A DNA stretch of 64,000 nucleotides from CAYRUP01 sp964489265 (GTDB lineage: Bacteria; Pseudomonadota; Gammaproteobacteria; DSM-16500): the NCBI GenBank assembly GCA_964489265.1, contig CAZAXX010000004.1:3452-67451 (forward strand), in the 5' to 3' direction. This document shows positions 44,061 through 53,275 of this stretch, in pieces. Within the stretch, counting starts at the first letter, position 1. Each line of letters opens with the position of its first letter. A program made the translations under genes and the position numbers. Below the pieces are notes generated by a model, which was given only the letters and a program-made list of their open reading frames with translations, made no database searches and was not told the DNA's origin.

Positions 44061-44369
44061 CTACCCTACTTCATAATCAAACACCAATGGCCCATCAGCC
44101 ATGGCAGGAAGAATAATTTCTTGCACGAGCTTAGCATGCGCTGGATGTTCCAAATAAATTTTTCTGTCGTGCGCATTTTTGAATTCCATGACAAACCCAT
44201 GCATGTATCCGCGGTGCAAATTCTCAGGACTGTTATTCTCGCCCCATGAAAATGAAACAATCTCTGGAATTGTTTTCATTAAATTTTTTATTGCTAGCAT
44301 GACTTGCTCGATTTCATTTTTTGAAAATGATGATTTAAATGGAAATAAAACAATGTGTTTGATTGGCAT
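44061..44369 (-). CDS. Dabb-family stress-responsive alpha/beta-barrel protein
   Basis: A 102-residue Dabb domain protein: IKHIVLFPFK at the start, GYMHGFVMEFKNAHDRKIYLEHPAH in the middle (positions about 54-78) and PLVFDYEV at the end. Such proteins form dimeric ferredoxin-like barrels and can bind small hydrophobic molecules. The substrate is unknown. It is seven bases downstream of the gene at 44377-45348 and probably cotranscribed. Confidence 0.85.
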   Translation of the reverse strand: MPIKHIVLFPFKSSFSKNEIEQVMLAIKNLMKTIPEIVSFSWGENNSPENLHRGYMHGFVMEFKNAHDRKIYLEHPAHAKLVQEIILPAMADGPLVFDYEVG

Positions 44370-44376
44370 AGAGACC

Positions 44377-45348
44377 TCAAGAATGTAATTTATTTGTGTG
44401 AGTCAAACTTTCCGTATAGCGCTTGAAAATCCGTCCTAATTGACCTTCTGTTAATCCGGAAGTCGCGATAATTAATTTTTGATCCGCAATTGATCTCATT
44501 AAATAAGCTGCGAGTTCAAGCTTGAATTGACGAGTATAACCCCGAATCGCTTCATATTCAGTAGTATATTCTGCAGGATTTTTTTCACGTTCATAATGCC
44601 ATGCATTTGTTATCGCAAATAGCAATGCATTATAATATGATTTATCTGAATGTTTATCGATAATAGATAACACTTCATCAAATTTTTTATCTCTTAAAAG
44701 TAATTTATAAACTTTCCTTGGACTGAATATCTGAACGAACTCCAAACTCACGGTCGCATTTAAACATTTTGCTTCAGGTAATGCAGGATTTAAGACAGAA
44801 AGTAGCGTATCAAGCTTATTTATTTTTTCCTGATTTAAAAAATTATTTAAAAAAAGCTCTACTTTTTTAGTATTTTTTAGATCACCGTTCCTATCCAACT
44901 GATTGAGAATTGCATTAAGCTCGACAGGATTATCAACCAACTTTTCTTGCCAATCCGGATCTAAACAAGCTAGAAATTGTTGCCAACGTATCAGCGCATC
45001 ATCAACAAGCTCAACATTGATAAATTTAAATATAGGATTCATGCCAAATTGATTGGCTTTTTTATAACTCACTATTTTCTCTAACAAAATTCCTAATTGA
45101 GTTCCATCGGAAAATAACGCTTTAAACCAAGCTTGATCCAGCTGACTTATAAAATTCTTCCAGTGCTCGATTGGAAGTATATTTAAAAAAACCGCAATTT
45201 GAGATCCCGATTTTATAGTCGACTGCAGCTTCGGTACATTTTCCTGAAAATAATTTTGAAGTGCAGTTTTATCTTCTGATAGTACGAGAGAAGAAAATTG
45301 CGTCGTAAAATCAGTTAGACTTAAAGATCCATCACGACTACCGCTCAT
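44377..45348 (-). CDS. Unknown protein with internal Trp-Leu-Asp repeats
   Basis: A 323-residue soluble helical protein. Two related segments share the pattern W-x2-F-[IL]-[SA]-x-L-D-x2-W-x3-L: HWKNFISQLDQAWFKALF and RWQQFLACLDPDWQEKLV. Each is followed by about 15 residues with a conserved [GN]xxL[GN]xIL[EN] pattern. AAGGGAG precedes the ATG. It is upstream of the Dabb gene. No family recognised; leucine-rich or armadillo-like solenoids are possible. Confidence 0.6.
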   Translation of the reverse strand: MSGSRDGSLSLTDFTTQFSSLVLSEDKTALQNYFQENVPKLQSTIKSGSQIAVFLNILPIEHWKNFISQLDQAWFKALFSDGTQLGILLEKIVSYKKANQFGMNPIFKFINVELVDDALIRWQQFLACLDPDWQEKLVDNPVELNAILNQLDRNGDLKNTKKVELFLNNFLNQEKINKLDTLLSVLNPALPEAKCLNATVSLEFVQIFSPRKVYKLLLRDKKFDEVLSIIDKHSDKSYYNALLFAITNAWHYEREKNPAEYTTEYEAIRGYTRQFKLELAAYLMRSIADQKLIIATSGLTEGQLGRIFKRYTESLTHTNKLHS

Positions 45349-45405
45349 AATAGCTCCCTTATATGAGTTTTTTCAGATAGTTAATCATACTCAGAAAAAA
45401 TGTGA

Positions 45406-45434
45406 TTAACAATTGTCTACAAAAGCACTATGAT
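45406..45434 (+). promoter_or_regulatory. Predicted promoter before the DUF6506 gene
   Basis: TTAACA (45406-45411) and TATGAT (45429-45434) have a 17-bp spacer and lie 36 bp before the start at 45470. Confidence 0.5.
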
Positions 45435-45469
45435 TTATGCTACTTTTCAACAGAACCAGGAGACTTATC

Positions 45470-45775
45470 ATGAAATTTAACAATTTTGCCTACATTTTTT
45501 TAGGCCCTGACCTTGATCCCAAAGAAAATCGTGCCGTTATCAAAACACCAAAATTAACATTTACAACTGTTGGAATTGCTTTTCATAATAAAGAACAAGT
45601 AATTGATATTGCAAAAGAAATGATTGCAAATGGCGCGCAAATGATCGAATTATGCGGCGGCTTTGGACCGATTTGGATTGCAAAAGTTTCGGAAGCGATC
45701 AACGGCAAAGTTCCTGTCGGTAGCGTTGCTTATGGACCGGAAGCGCGTAAACCTTTAGTCGATTTATTAACATAA
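45470..45775 (+). CDS. DUF6506 family small protein
   Basis: A 101-residue cytoplasmic protein with AYIFLGPDLDPKENRAVI at the start and ELCGGFGPIWIAKVSEAI later, as in DUF6506. Structure and role are unknown; the fold is probably a small alpha/beta barrel. I chose the ATG at 45470, which has AGGAG upstream; the longer frame from 45437 is not supported. It is followed 13 bp later by an alpha/beta hydrolase gene. Confidence 0.78.
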   Translation: MKFNNFAYIFLGPDLDPKENRAVIKTPKLTFTTVGIAFHNKEQVIDIAKEMIANGAQMIELCGGFGPIWIAKVSEAINGKVPVGSVAYGPEARKPLVDLLT

Positions 45776-45788
45776 GCAGCGAATTAAA

Positions 45789-46688
45789 ATGAAAAAATTT
45801 TTATTTGTGTTTGTATTTATTATTTGTTTGTTTGCAAAAGCACAAGCAGATACTCTCTCTAATAATATACTTCCACAAGTAATCAAAGTTCCGAATGGAA
45901 AAATTGAGTATTATCGATTTGGTCATGGCACGCCGTTAATTTTAATCACAGGCTATTTTGCTAACGTAAAATCATGGAATATGACTTTTCTAAAAGCGTT
46001 AGCTGAAAAACACGATGTGATTATTTTTGATAACCGAAATGTCGGTGGCTCCATCAATTCATCAAAAAATTACACGGCTTATGATCTTGCTGTCGATACA
46101 CATGATTTATTATCCGCATTAAATTTAGCGCATGCGAATGTGTTAGGTATTTCAATGGGCGGCATGATCGCGCAGCAACTTGCGATTTCCTATCCAAAAT
46201 CAGTAGATCATTTGATATTGGTAAATACTTTTATTGCTGGAATTCAACCAACCTTACCCAATAAGCAAGTGGAAGCAGATTTCTATAAGCAACCACATGG
46301 TAAATTCAAGCAATACTTACTCGCTTTAAAATTGTTATTTCCACCGGAATCTCGTTCAAAAATGTTTTTTACTTTTTTTCACGATCGATTTAATCCAAAT
46401 ACACAAGAAATTCCTTTATCGCCTACTGTTATCAAGCAACAACAAGCTTTAGTTCTTGCGTGGATGAAAGATACTTCTGCGCTGCGAAAAATACGCGAAT
46501 TAAAAATACCCGTATTAATTTTAAGTGGTGGATCTGATTATATTATTCCTTATCAAAATTCAAATGTTTTGAAAAAAGAAATTCCGCACGCAAAATTAGT
46601 ACGTTGGCAAGATGGCGGTCATGCGATGACGTTTCAACATCCTGAGCAAATTGCTGATGTTATTAATCAGTGGATTTCTGAGCCGTGA
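45789..46688 (+). CDS. Secreted alpha/beta hydrolase
   Basis: A 299-residue exported alpha/beta hydrolase. A signal peptide (1-20, ending AKAQA) is followed by the fold's GxSxG nucleophile in LGISMGGM, the acidic residue probably in GGSDYIIP and the catalytic His in DGGHAMTF. It is similar to esterases or dienelactone-type enzymes, but the substrate is not known. It may be cotranscribed with the DUF6506 gene. It converges with a membrane gene at 46701. Confidence 0.85.
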   Translation: MKKFLFVFVFIICLFAKAQADTLSNNILPQVIKVPNGKIEYYRFGHGTPLILITGYFANVKSWNMTFLKALAEKHDVIIFDNRNVGGSINSSKNYTAYDLAVDTHDLLSALNLAHANVLGISMGGMIAQQLAISYPKSVDHLILVNTFIAGIQPTLPNKQVEADFYKQPHGKFKQYLLALKLLFPPESRSKMFFTFFHDRFNPNTQEIPLSPTVIKQQQALVLAWMKDTSALRKIRELKIPVLILSGGSDYIIPYQNSNVLKKEIPHAKLVRWQDGGHAMTFQHPEQIADVINQWISEP

Positions 46689-46700
46689 GCATCGGAATGA

Positions 46701-47348
46701 TTATGGTGATGTTAGAACATCTCTTTTAATTACGGGAGCATATCCATGCTTTTCTTCAGATGGCGTGTTATCAATACAATGTCCCAATCGAAATAACCCA
46801 AAATCACTGACTAAAACATTATTTGTGAAAACATCAAGTATCCGTCCGCCTCTAAAACCTGCTGTGCGACCAAGTGATGCGAAAGACAATATGGTAAAAA
46901 TTAAAATCTCAAATTGACTTAATCCTTCAATTGATGCAAAAACCGGTTTTCCTTCATAAAGTTTATACGTATAAGTTAAAATAATACCCGCAATAAGAAA
47001 CAGTGCAGGTAATAGACGCATCAAAAATATTTCATTATTTATTTCTTTATCGCCTCGCCATACATCAATGCTCTGCCCTAATTGATCGCCAATATTCGAC
47101 CCTGCTGTCCCACCTAAAACACTTGCCATAATAAATCGAGTTGAAGAAGACGTCGTTATCACGCCTACCATCGGCACCAGCAAAGGTGTTTCTATAAAAA
47201 GTGATCGCAAGCCAGAATACAAAGCGCCCAAAAAAGCGCCTGCAATCAACCCTTGATCACGATGTGGCGCTGCTTTAAAACGATAATAAAAGTCCTTACA
47301 ATAACTATAAACACCTTCAACAAAACGCGTAAACATTATCAAACCCAT
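46701..47348 (-). CDS. Glycine-rich multi-helix membrane protein
   Basis: A 215-residue membrane protein with several short hydrophobic helices. Two have a glycine-zipper look (LIAGAFLGALYSGLRS and MASVLGGTAGSNIGDQLG). A third segment is near LLPALFLIAGIILTYTYK. No family recognised. ATG at 47348 or 47336 is possible; GGATGG precedes the second. It lies 19 bp downstream of the 120-aa gene at 47368 and may be in one unit with it. The Gly-rich hairpin style recurs in nearby genes. Confidence 0.6.
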   Translation of the reverse strand: MGLIMFTRFVEGVYSYCKDFYYRFKAAPHRDQGLIAGAFLGALYSGLRSLFIETPLLVPMVGVITTSSSTRFIMASVLGGTAGSNIGDQLGQSIDVWRGDKEINNEIFLMRLLPALFLIAGIILTYTYKLYEGKPVFASIEGLSQFEILIFTILSFASLGRTAGFRGGRILDVFTNNVLVSDFGLFRLGHCIDNTPSEEKHGYAPVIKRDVLTSP

Positions 47349-47367
47349 CCATGTGCAATTGAAATTG

Positions 47368-47730
47368 TTAGCAATTTTCTGAAATTTTATTTTTAATCAC
47401 TACATTTGAAAGTTTTTGTAATGCATCGATCGTTGATTCAGAAATATTGCATAATTCAATATTATAAAATATTTCATCTTCTACAGTATCGCCACTGAAA
47501 ATATCTTTATCGCCAAATGGACCGACTACATCGGGAGTTAAAACATCATTACCTAATAAATTGGTAATGGCTAATTTGAGGCTGAAATCTAAATACCCAT
47601 CCTCATCTATCAAATTTAGTTCTGATAAATCCTTATTTGAAGCAAATGATTTTTTGAGGGTTTTATCATCCGCATTATACTGCCACTCGCCTTCAATAAA
47701 TGTTTTAGCTAATTGGTGAATATCTTGCAT
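47368..47730 (-). CDS. Small acidic protein of unknown function
   Basis: A 120-residue acidic soluble protein, predicted to be a mix of strands and helices (FIEGEWQYNADDKTLK, DIFSGDTVEDEIFYN). No recognised motif. GGAGA lies before the ATG. It is upstream of the glycine-rich membrane gene on the same strand. Confidence 0.55.
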   Translation of the reverse strand: MQDIHQLAKTFIEGEWQYNADDKTLKKSFASNKDLSELNLIDEDGYLDFSLKLAITNLLGNDVLTPDVVGPFGDKDIFSGDTVEDEIFYNIELCNISESTIDALQKLSNVVIKNKISENC

Positions 47731-47872
47731 TCAAGCTTTCTCCAGATTTATTAACCAGGCAATTGTAATAATTTTTGAAGAATTGTCATAGATATTCTGG
47801 GAGTTTTTTAAGTATTTCTTAAGGTTCCCTCTGTTACACTTTTTAGCGTAGCCCTAATTGACAAGGACAGTT

Positions 47873-49027
47873 ATGCCGTATATCAGCGTATCTCGTGAAA
47901 CCCTACGCCTAATTGCCGAAAAAATTAAGCTAATTGAAGATTCCGAAAGCTTGGGATTTTCGAATTTACTCCTACAGTTAACTCAAAATGAATCCCTGCT
48001 AAGTGCTGCGCGAGGTTTGTTAATTTTTGGAATTCAGAGAGCGATTCCTGGACTAACCGAGGTATTAGCACAACTACAGATAAATCCAGCAGCATTTGAA
48101 TATAATCAGCGCCTGCTGGATCTAGATGAATTTTATAACCATCTTCAAACTAAATTTACTTTTGAAGATACCCGCGATCTACCCTGGAGTAAACAAGAGC
48201 TAGAAAATCTGACCCTTGAAATTTTTAAGAATATCCTGAAGGAAGATCCTAAATTAGCAAGGCTTAAATCAATCATTCCCAGCCTGGAAAAATTGCAAGA
48301 CTATACAAAAAAACTGCCGGCTAAATATAACAAATTGACTGAGAGTCGCTGGTTTGGGAATCAGGATCGAGCAGAAACAATTAAATTTCTGCAACTTATT
48401 GAGACTTGCTCAGTCGATAGCAGCATCATTGAGAGTGATAGATTAGAAAGACAAATTCGTCTAGCCTCACTGATATTTGTTGCGATGCATATCGATGCTC
48501 AGGGTTGGATTTTGTCATCCAAAGGTGGCATGCTTAATGAAGGCAGTACACTTTATAAAGAATGTTTAGCATTACTAAATATCACTGAACTTTCTGAGCT
48601 TCATCTATCTTTTCGAATTAAATTGCTTAACCAATTGTTAGATTTTATAATAAATGTGATAGAACACTATACGACGGATAGATTAATATCACGCGAGAAT
48701 CTTCAAGCAATTAAGCTAGAAATTGAAACTTTTATCAGTAATCTAAAAACACCCGCGAATACGTATCTTGAAACTGCGAAATCACTTGTGAGTTATACAG
48801 GTATCACGAGTCTATTTGGTGCTAAAAAAGAAGAACCCAAAAAGTTATGTCAAAAAGCCGAAGAGGAAGAATTATTTGTGCGCTGGGCGAATAAATTATT
48901 ACAGTTGCCGCATGCGATTTTCCCAGAAGAGGATAAGTGCTACCTTCGAACGGTCTTAGGTCTTGAGCTCGGGCAGGAAATGAAAATGGATGGGAGGACA
49001 ACCCCAGGCGTTCGCCTCCACTGCTAG
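47873..49027 (+). CDS. 'MPYIS' family protein 1 (unknown)
   Basis: A 384-residue helical protein starting MPYISVSRE. It aligns in order with the protein at 61056-62564: the MPYIS start, KKLPAKYNKL against KKLPEEYKKI, a 45-residue helical block around RQIRLASLIF/SQRITLGLLL with TLYKECLALL/TLYTMCKEIL, and a C-terminal LPHAIFPEED against LPHDLFPAVQ. This copy lacks the glycine-rich membrane hairpin that the other has near its C-terminus. I chose the ATG at 47873, with AAGGA upstream; the longer frame has no ATG. No known family. Confidence 0.65.
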   Translation: MPYISVSRETLRLIAEKIKLIEDSESLGFSNLLLQLTQNESLLSAARGLLIFGIQRAIPGLTEVLAQLQINPAAFEYNQRLLDLDEFYNHLQTKFTFEDTRDLPWSKQELENLTLEIFKNILKEDPKLARLKSIIPSLEKLQDYTKKLPAKYNKLTESRWFGNQDRAETIKFLQLIETCSVDSSIIESDRLERQIRLASLIFVAMHIDAQGWILSSKGGMLNEGSTLYKECLALLNITELSELHLSFRIKLLNQLLDFIINVIEHYTTDRLISRENLQAIKLEIETFISNLKTPANTYLETAKSLVSYTGITSLFGAKKEEPKKLCQKAEEEELFVRWANKLLQLPHAIFPEEDKCYLRTVLGLELGQEMKMDGRTTPGVRLHC

Positions 49028-49104
49028 CGATAGTATCTACAAAATTCCCCGCGGAAGTGTTACTCTAAAAGATAATAGACAGGACTCAAGTCACAGGGAA
49101 AACC

Positions 49105-50484
49105 ATGAGCCATAAAATTTTCGTCAATCGTATTTTGAACATGAAAAAAATCAAATACATTGGTTTAGACATGGATCATACTTTAATACGGTATAACATT
49201 AAAAAATTCGAAACGCTCGTCTATAACATGGTTATCGAAAAACTGATTAAAGATAAGAACTATCCTGCCGAATTACGCCAACTGCAATTTAATTTTAACG
49301 ACTCTATTCGCGGCTTAATTATCGATAGCAAAAATGGCAATATATTAAAACTGAGTCGTTATGCGGCGATCAGAAAAAGTTATCATGGGACGCATGAAAT
49401 CAGTTTTACCAATCAAAAGAAATTCTATCGTAGTGTCTATGTTGATTTGAAAGATCCGAATTACATCGCCATTGATACTTCTTTTTCAATTGCATTTTGT
49501 GTCTTGTACAGCCAACTCATCGATCTCAAAGATCAGCAAACTTATAATTTACCTTCATACCATATTATAGCAACTGATGTGTTGCGCTCGGTTGATCAAG
49601 TGCATGCCGATGGCAGCTTGAAAGAACATATAGCGGCAAACTTGGCGGAGTTTGTTTTACAGGAAAAAGAAGTTGCTGAAGGCATACAACATTATCTGCG
49701 TTATGGAAAGAAATTTTTTCTATTAACGAATTCACAATATAATTACACGAATCTTTTATTGAAATATGCCATTAATCCTTTTTTAAAAGAAGGCGAAACT
49801 TGGCAAGATTTATTTGAATTTGTGATCACGCAAGCAAATAAACCGCGCTTTTTTTATGACAATTTGCAGTTTCTTGCGATCAATCCAGAAGATGGTACGA
49901 TGCACAATACTTATGGCACGATCACGCCGGGCATCTATCAAGGTGGCAATGCGAGAAAATTTACTGACGACTTAAAAATTAGTGGCGATGAAATTTTATA
50001 TATTGGCGATCATATTTATGGTGATATTTTAAGATTGAAAAAAGATTGTAATTGGCGCACAGCACTGGTGGTTGAGGAATTAGGTGAAGAAATTGCTTCA
50101 CAGAAAAAAGCATTTCCAGTCGAACAAAAAATTAATGACGCCATGAATATGAAAAAAGAATTAGAACAAAAAAATGTATATCTTTATACAAAAAGCTTTG
50201 ACGAAAAATCGGATGCCTACACGGAAGAACTTGCAGACATTCAACATAAAATTATAGCCATTGATAAAGAAATTACTCGGCTCTTGCAAAAAGAAATAGC
50301 TTTTTATAACCCGCATTGGGGACGAATATTTCGTGCTGGCGCAGAAGAAACGTATTTTGCTTATCAAGTGGATCGCTATGCGTGTGTGTATATGGAAAAA
50401 TTTTCTGATTTACTGGAGCAATCTCCGCTTACTTATTTTCGTGCTAATCGACGCTTGCTTCCGCATGACGCGGAGACATCCTGA
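49105..50484 (+). CDS. HAD-IG purine 5'-nucleotidase
   Basis: A 459-residue enzyme of the HAD family that removes phosphate from IMP or GMP. Motif I is GLDMDHTLIRY, with D22 and D24; the later motif LYIGDHIYGD binds Mg2+. It is long and closely matches the cytosolic IMP-GMP nucleotidase of Legionella pneumophila (lpg0095), related to eukaryotic cN-II. Start at 49105 has AGGGAA; the ATG at 49141 (MKKIKYIG) is also possible. Its TGA comes from the palindromic repeat at its 3' end. It is one of the best clues to the order Legionellales. Confidence 0.9.
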   Translation: MSHKIFVNRILNMKKIKYIGLDMDHTLIRYNIKKFETLVYNMVIEKLIKDKNYPAELRQLQFNFNDSIRGLIIDSKNGNILKLSRYAAIRKSYHGTHEISFTNQKKFYRSVYVDLKDPNYIAIDTSFSIAFCVLYSQLIDLKDQQTYNLPSYHIIATDVLRSVDQVHADGSLKEHIAANLAEFVLQEKEVAEGIQHYLRYGKKFFLLTNSQYNYTNLLLKYAINPFLKEGETWQDLFEFVITQANKPRFFYDNLQFLAINPEDGTMHNTYGTITPGIYQGGNARKFTDDLKISGDEILYIGDHIYGDILRLKKDCNWRTALVVEELGEEIASQKKAFPVEQKINDAMNMKKELEQKNVYLYTKSFDEKSDAYTEELADIQHKIIAIDKEITRLLQKEIAFYNPHWGRIFRAGAEETYFAYQVDRYACVYMEKFSDLLEQSPLTYFRANRRLLPHDAETS

Positions 50485-50536
50485 ACGTAGCAAAGGATCT
50501 CCCTGTTATAAAGCGGAGATCCTGTGGCTTCCCTGA
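50475..50536. repeat. Degenerate copy of the GTCATCCTGA palindrome
   Basis: ACATCCTGAACGTAGCAAAGGATCTCC faces GGAGATCCTGTGGCTTCCCTGAA. Several bases differ from the intact copies. It provides the stop codon of the nucleotidase gene. Confidence 0.7.
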
Positions 50537-50542
50537 AAAAAC

Positions 50543-51412
50543 TTAACCTGGTCCTTGATTAGTCCGCGTAGAAACCTTCGACTCTTCATTCGTAGAAGCT
50601 TGTTGAGGCGCGGTTTGTTTAACTAGTTTTGGCAAGATAAATAAACCAAAACCAGCACTTACTAATGCACCCACAAAACGACCCATCCTTTCCCCAGTGT
50701 CTTGGTAAGACAAAACGACAGGATCATGTCTTAATTTGGAGTAATCACAATATTGTCTATTGTCAAAATTCAACGCTTTTAACTGAGTGACGATGGCATT
50801 CAAAGAACCTAGATCAAAAGGCTCAGAATAATTACAACCTAACTGGAGTGTTGGATAGCCTTTCGCTTCTGCCTGAATCGAATGTAAATTTTGTAAAAAA
50901 TTATCTGGTGAAAAGCAATTTTGAGTACGTGCAAGATCATGCTGTTTTTGTTTATTACCAGCAGCCTGCTCAGTGATGCTCTCTAAACAATTTATAGATT
51001 TACAGTTACCACCAAATATACAATTCAAACTGAGTGTCATATATCCAATGTCTATATAATCTGAAATCTCATTTTGAAAATCTTGTTGGAGTAATACAAA
51101 AAGAGTTATGCCTTGTTGCACACAGGAATCAAACATATTTCTAGCAATAGCTTGTGTTAGAAAGCCTGCTAAAGCCAGCGTGCGAGCTTCATCTTCTGCA
51201 TATAATTCATCATCTTTCATTCTACCGAAGGCATTACCGATTACCTTACCAAAAGTTGCACCAGCAATCGTTCCGAAAATAATAAGCGGCACTGCATTTG
51301 CTAAGCGTTGTCCGTACGAAGCCAAGTGAGTGAACCAATTAGAAAAAGAATAGTTACTTTTTTTTTGAGTTTCTTGTTTAGGAGAGCGTTTAAATAAATA
51401 TGATAAAGGCAT
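50543..51412 (-). CDS. Membrane protein with glycine-zipper segment
   Basis: A 289-residue protein with a basic N-terminus, a glycine-rich hydrophobic hairpin (PLIIFGTIAGATFGKVIGNAFG, about 42-63), a region with six or so Cys (NCIFGGNCKSINC) and a second hydrophobic segment near VGALVSAGFGLFILP. The tail is rich in Gln, Ser and Thr. No family recognised. GGAAC precedes the ATG. It may be a secreted membrane effector, but nothing in the sequence proves export. Confidence 0.55.
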   Translation of the reverse strand: MPLSYLFKRSPKQETQKKSNYSFSNWFTHLASYGQRLANAVPLIIFGTIAGATFGKVIGNAFGRMKDDELYAEDEARTLALAGFLTQAIARNMFDSCVQQGITLFVLLQQDFQNEISDYIDIGYMTLSLNCIFGGNCKSINCLESITEQAAGNKQKQHDLARTQNCFSPDNFLQNLHSIQAEAKGYPTLQLGCNYSEPFDLGSLNAIVTQLKALNFDNRQYCDYSKLRHDPVVLSYQDTGERMGRFVGALVSAGFGLFILPKLVKQTAPQQASTNEESKVSTRTNQGPG

Positions 51413-51493
51413 ATATAAGTTCCATTTAATTAATAGTATCCATTCGAAATGAATTGGAGTCGTATAATATCTCTATCTATTTTTATATTCAAT

Positions 51494-52456
51494 CTATAGC
51501 ATGCCTACGCTTAGCAATTGTTTTAACGATTCAACCAGTCTTCCAGGCTGAAATAACTGAAGCTTTTCTTCACCACACGCCTTCATCAATCGATCACCTG
51601 CCAATGCGCCATACACTAACCAAAGTGTTTTTGCGTATGAAAATGCTTCCAGCAAATTTTCTTTTGATTCTACGTTTATAAAATTTTGCAAACAGGCAGC
51701 AATGATTTCCTGATATTTTTTATCATTTTCAGTTAACCCGTGATGCTTCTTTACCTGATGCAAACAAGTCAGTAATGAAAAAAATGGATGTGAAATAGTT
51801 ATTTCACCTAAATCAATCAGCGTAATTTTTCCCGATAGATCATTTATCAATAAATTATTGTCATGAAAATCCGGTTGAACAATGCTTGGTTTGACTGAAT
51901 AGCTAGCCAGTTTTTTACATGCCGTAGAAATAGCTGGTAACAAATTTTTTAATTCACTGATTTCATTTTCGGTTAAACCATCTTTGATTAACAGATTTTT
52001 CTGCATAAGAAATTGCTCAAACAAATCAGGTATTTTATCCAAACGCCAGTCAGGTACACCGATATCCAGAAAAGTTTCGAGATGATCAGAAACATGTATT
52101 TGGATAGAAGTAAATAATTGAATCGCCTGACAAAGCAAATTGACATCAAATTTCTTTTTCAAAATTTCGCGTAATGGCCTACCTGCATCTTTCATCAAAA
52201 AACAAGACAGTTCTGGATTGTGCGCAATAATCTCTGGAACAGATGCATGAAATTGATCATGTAAAATCTGAGTAATCTCAGCTTCTAACGCAATTAATTT
52301 TGGCGTGTGTTTCAGGTAAATATAACCATCTGTTGTCTCAAATCGAACTACGTAAGACCATGGTTTGTCTTGCACAACCTCAGGCTGATGACTCTTCAGT
52401 ATCATCCCTCGAGATAACAGGTAATGACAACTCCATTGAATTACTTCATCCATCAT
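51494..52456 (-). CDS. APH-type phosphotransferase/kinase
   Basis: A 320-residue protein of the aminoglycoside-phosphotransferase/choline-kinase fold. The catalytic loop is QPDFHDNN (Asp and the following Asn at +5) and the metal-binding Asp is in LIDLGE. Substrate is not evident: members phosphorylate antibiotics, choline, methylthioribose or homoserine. The start overlaps nothing, and AAGGT sits before the ATG. The 229-aa gene upstream is six bases away, so they are cotranscribed. Confidence 0.75.
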   Translation of the reverse strand: MMDEVIQWSCHYLLSRGMILKSHQPEVVQDKPWSYVVRFETTDGYIYLKHTPKLIALEAEITQILHDQFHASVPEIIAHNPELSCFLMKDAGRPLREILKKKFDVNLLCQAIQLFTSIQIHVSDHLETFLDIGVPDWRLDKIPDLFEQFLMQKNLLIKDGLTENEISELKNLLPAISTACKKLASYSVKPSIVQPDFHDNNLLINDLSGKITLIDLGEITISHPFFSLLTCLHQVKKHHGLTENDKKYQEIIAACLQNFINVESKENLLEAFSYAKTLWLVYGALAGDRLMKACGEEKLQLFQPGRLVESLKQLLSVGML

Positions 52457-52462
52457 CGATAG

Positions 52463-53152
52463 TTACCTTCTTAATTCAGCTGAATTTGATTTTGTTGTAT
52501 TGATACTTCCTTCAGGATTAACAGATTGAAACTCAGCCGGAGATTCAACTCGATCAACCAACTCTAATAAAGGAGCCTCTTTTTGGATTGGCTTTTCCGG
52601 CACAACAACATCAATTCCAGTGCTAAAATCAAACCTAATTCCCGCTAACCGTTGCATCACCCAAGTCATATTGCTTTCTGAAATTTCACGAAACTCCTGC
52701 GGACAAAGATGCAAACTATGTTCGCGTAAATTCTTATAAAGGTTCGGATAATTTTCTTTTATAGCTCGCATCAAAGATCGATCTCGCAGTAATTTTATTA
52801 GTGTTTCTATTTCAATATCAAAAGGCAGTTTAGTTTTATTTAACTGTTCTGCCACTGCTTTTAATGGTCCCGAGGTAATTCCAGATGCTGTTAGCTCTAG
52901 CTGTATATAAAATACATTTCCTAAAAAACTTTCTTTGCTGAGTGCTTGCCACATGGCATTTTGCTGGACGGAAGCATTTTGTATTTTTCCTATTTGAGCT
53001 AACAAATAAGCTTTGAACTCACCGTCAATCCAGCGTAATTCATGATCTCCCCAAAATTGTTTGTGAAGAAGCAACTCCCACGTCTCAGCATCGAGATCGA
53101 CATTAGCCACTTGCTTGTCTATCATTTCATCGTTTAATTTGCGCAAATTCAT
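52463..53152 (-). CDS. Unknown protein upstream of the APH-type gene
   Basis: A 229-residue helical protein with no recognised family. It has a Trp-rich N-terminal part (TWELLLHKQFWGDHELRWIDGEF), a C-terminal Pro/Glu-rich tail and no membrane helix or signal peptide. I chose the ATG at 53152; the longer frame begins with TTG at 53203. It shares a transcript with the APH-type gene, so the two may act together. Confidence 0.55.
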   Translation of the reverse strand: MNLRKLNDEMIDKQVANVDLDAETWELLLHKQFWGDHELRWIDGEFKAYLLAQIGKIQNASVQQNAMWQALSKESFLGNVFYIQLELTASGITSGPLKAVAEQLNKTKLPFDIEIETLIKLLRDRSLMRAIKENYPNLYKNLREHSLHLCPQEFREISESNMTWVMQRLAGIRFDFSTGIDVVVPEKPIQKEAPLLELVDRVESPAEFQSVNPEGSINTTKSNSAELRR

Positions 53153-53216
53153 TGTAACAATCCAAAATTCACGGATGATAGCATCTGAGATAATTGCAAA
53201 CAATAAACTTAACAGA

Positions 53217-53244
53217 TTGCTTTGTAGCCATCATATAGTATAAT
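53217..53244 (+). promoter_or_regulatory. Sigma70 promoter of the thiamine pyrophosphokinase gene
   Basis: TTGCTT (53217-53222) and TATAAT (53239-53244) with a 16-bp spacer. The predicted transcript would begin near 53250, which places the ATG at 53243 before the start and favours the one at 53276. Confidence 0.65.
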
Positions 53245-53275
53245 GATTAAATTATTTACTATTTCCGATCTAACT

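Noticed and set aside
51494..53152. Toxin-antitoxin pair
   Set aside because: The kinase has an intact APH fold and normal length, and the partner lacks DNA-binding or antitoxin features.
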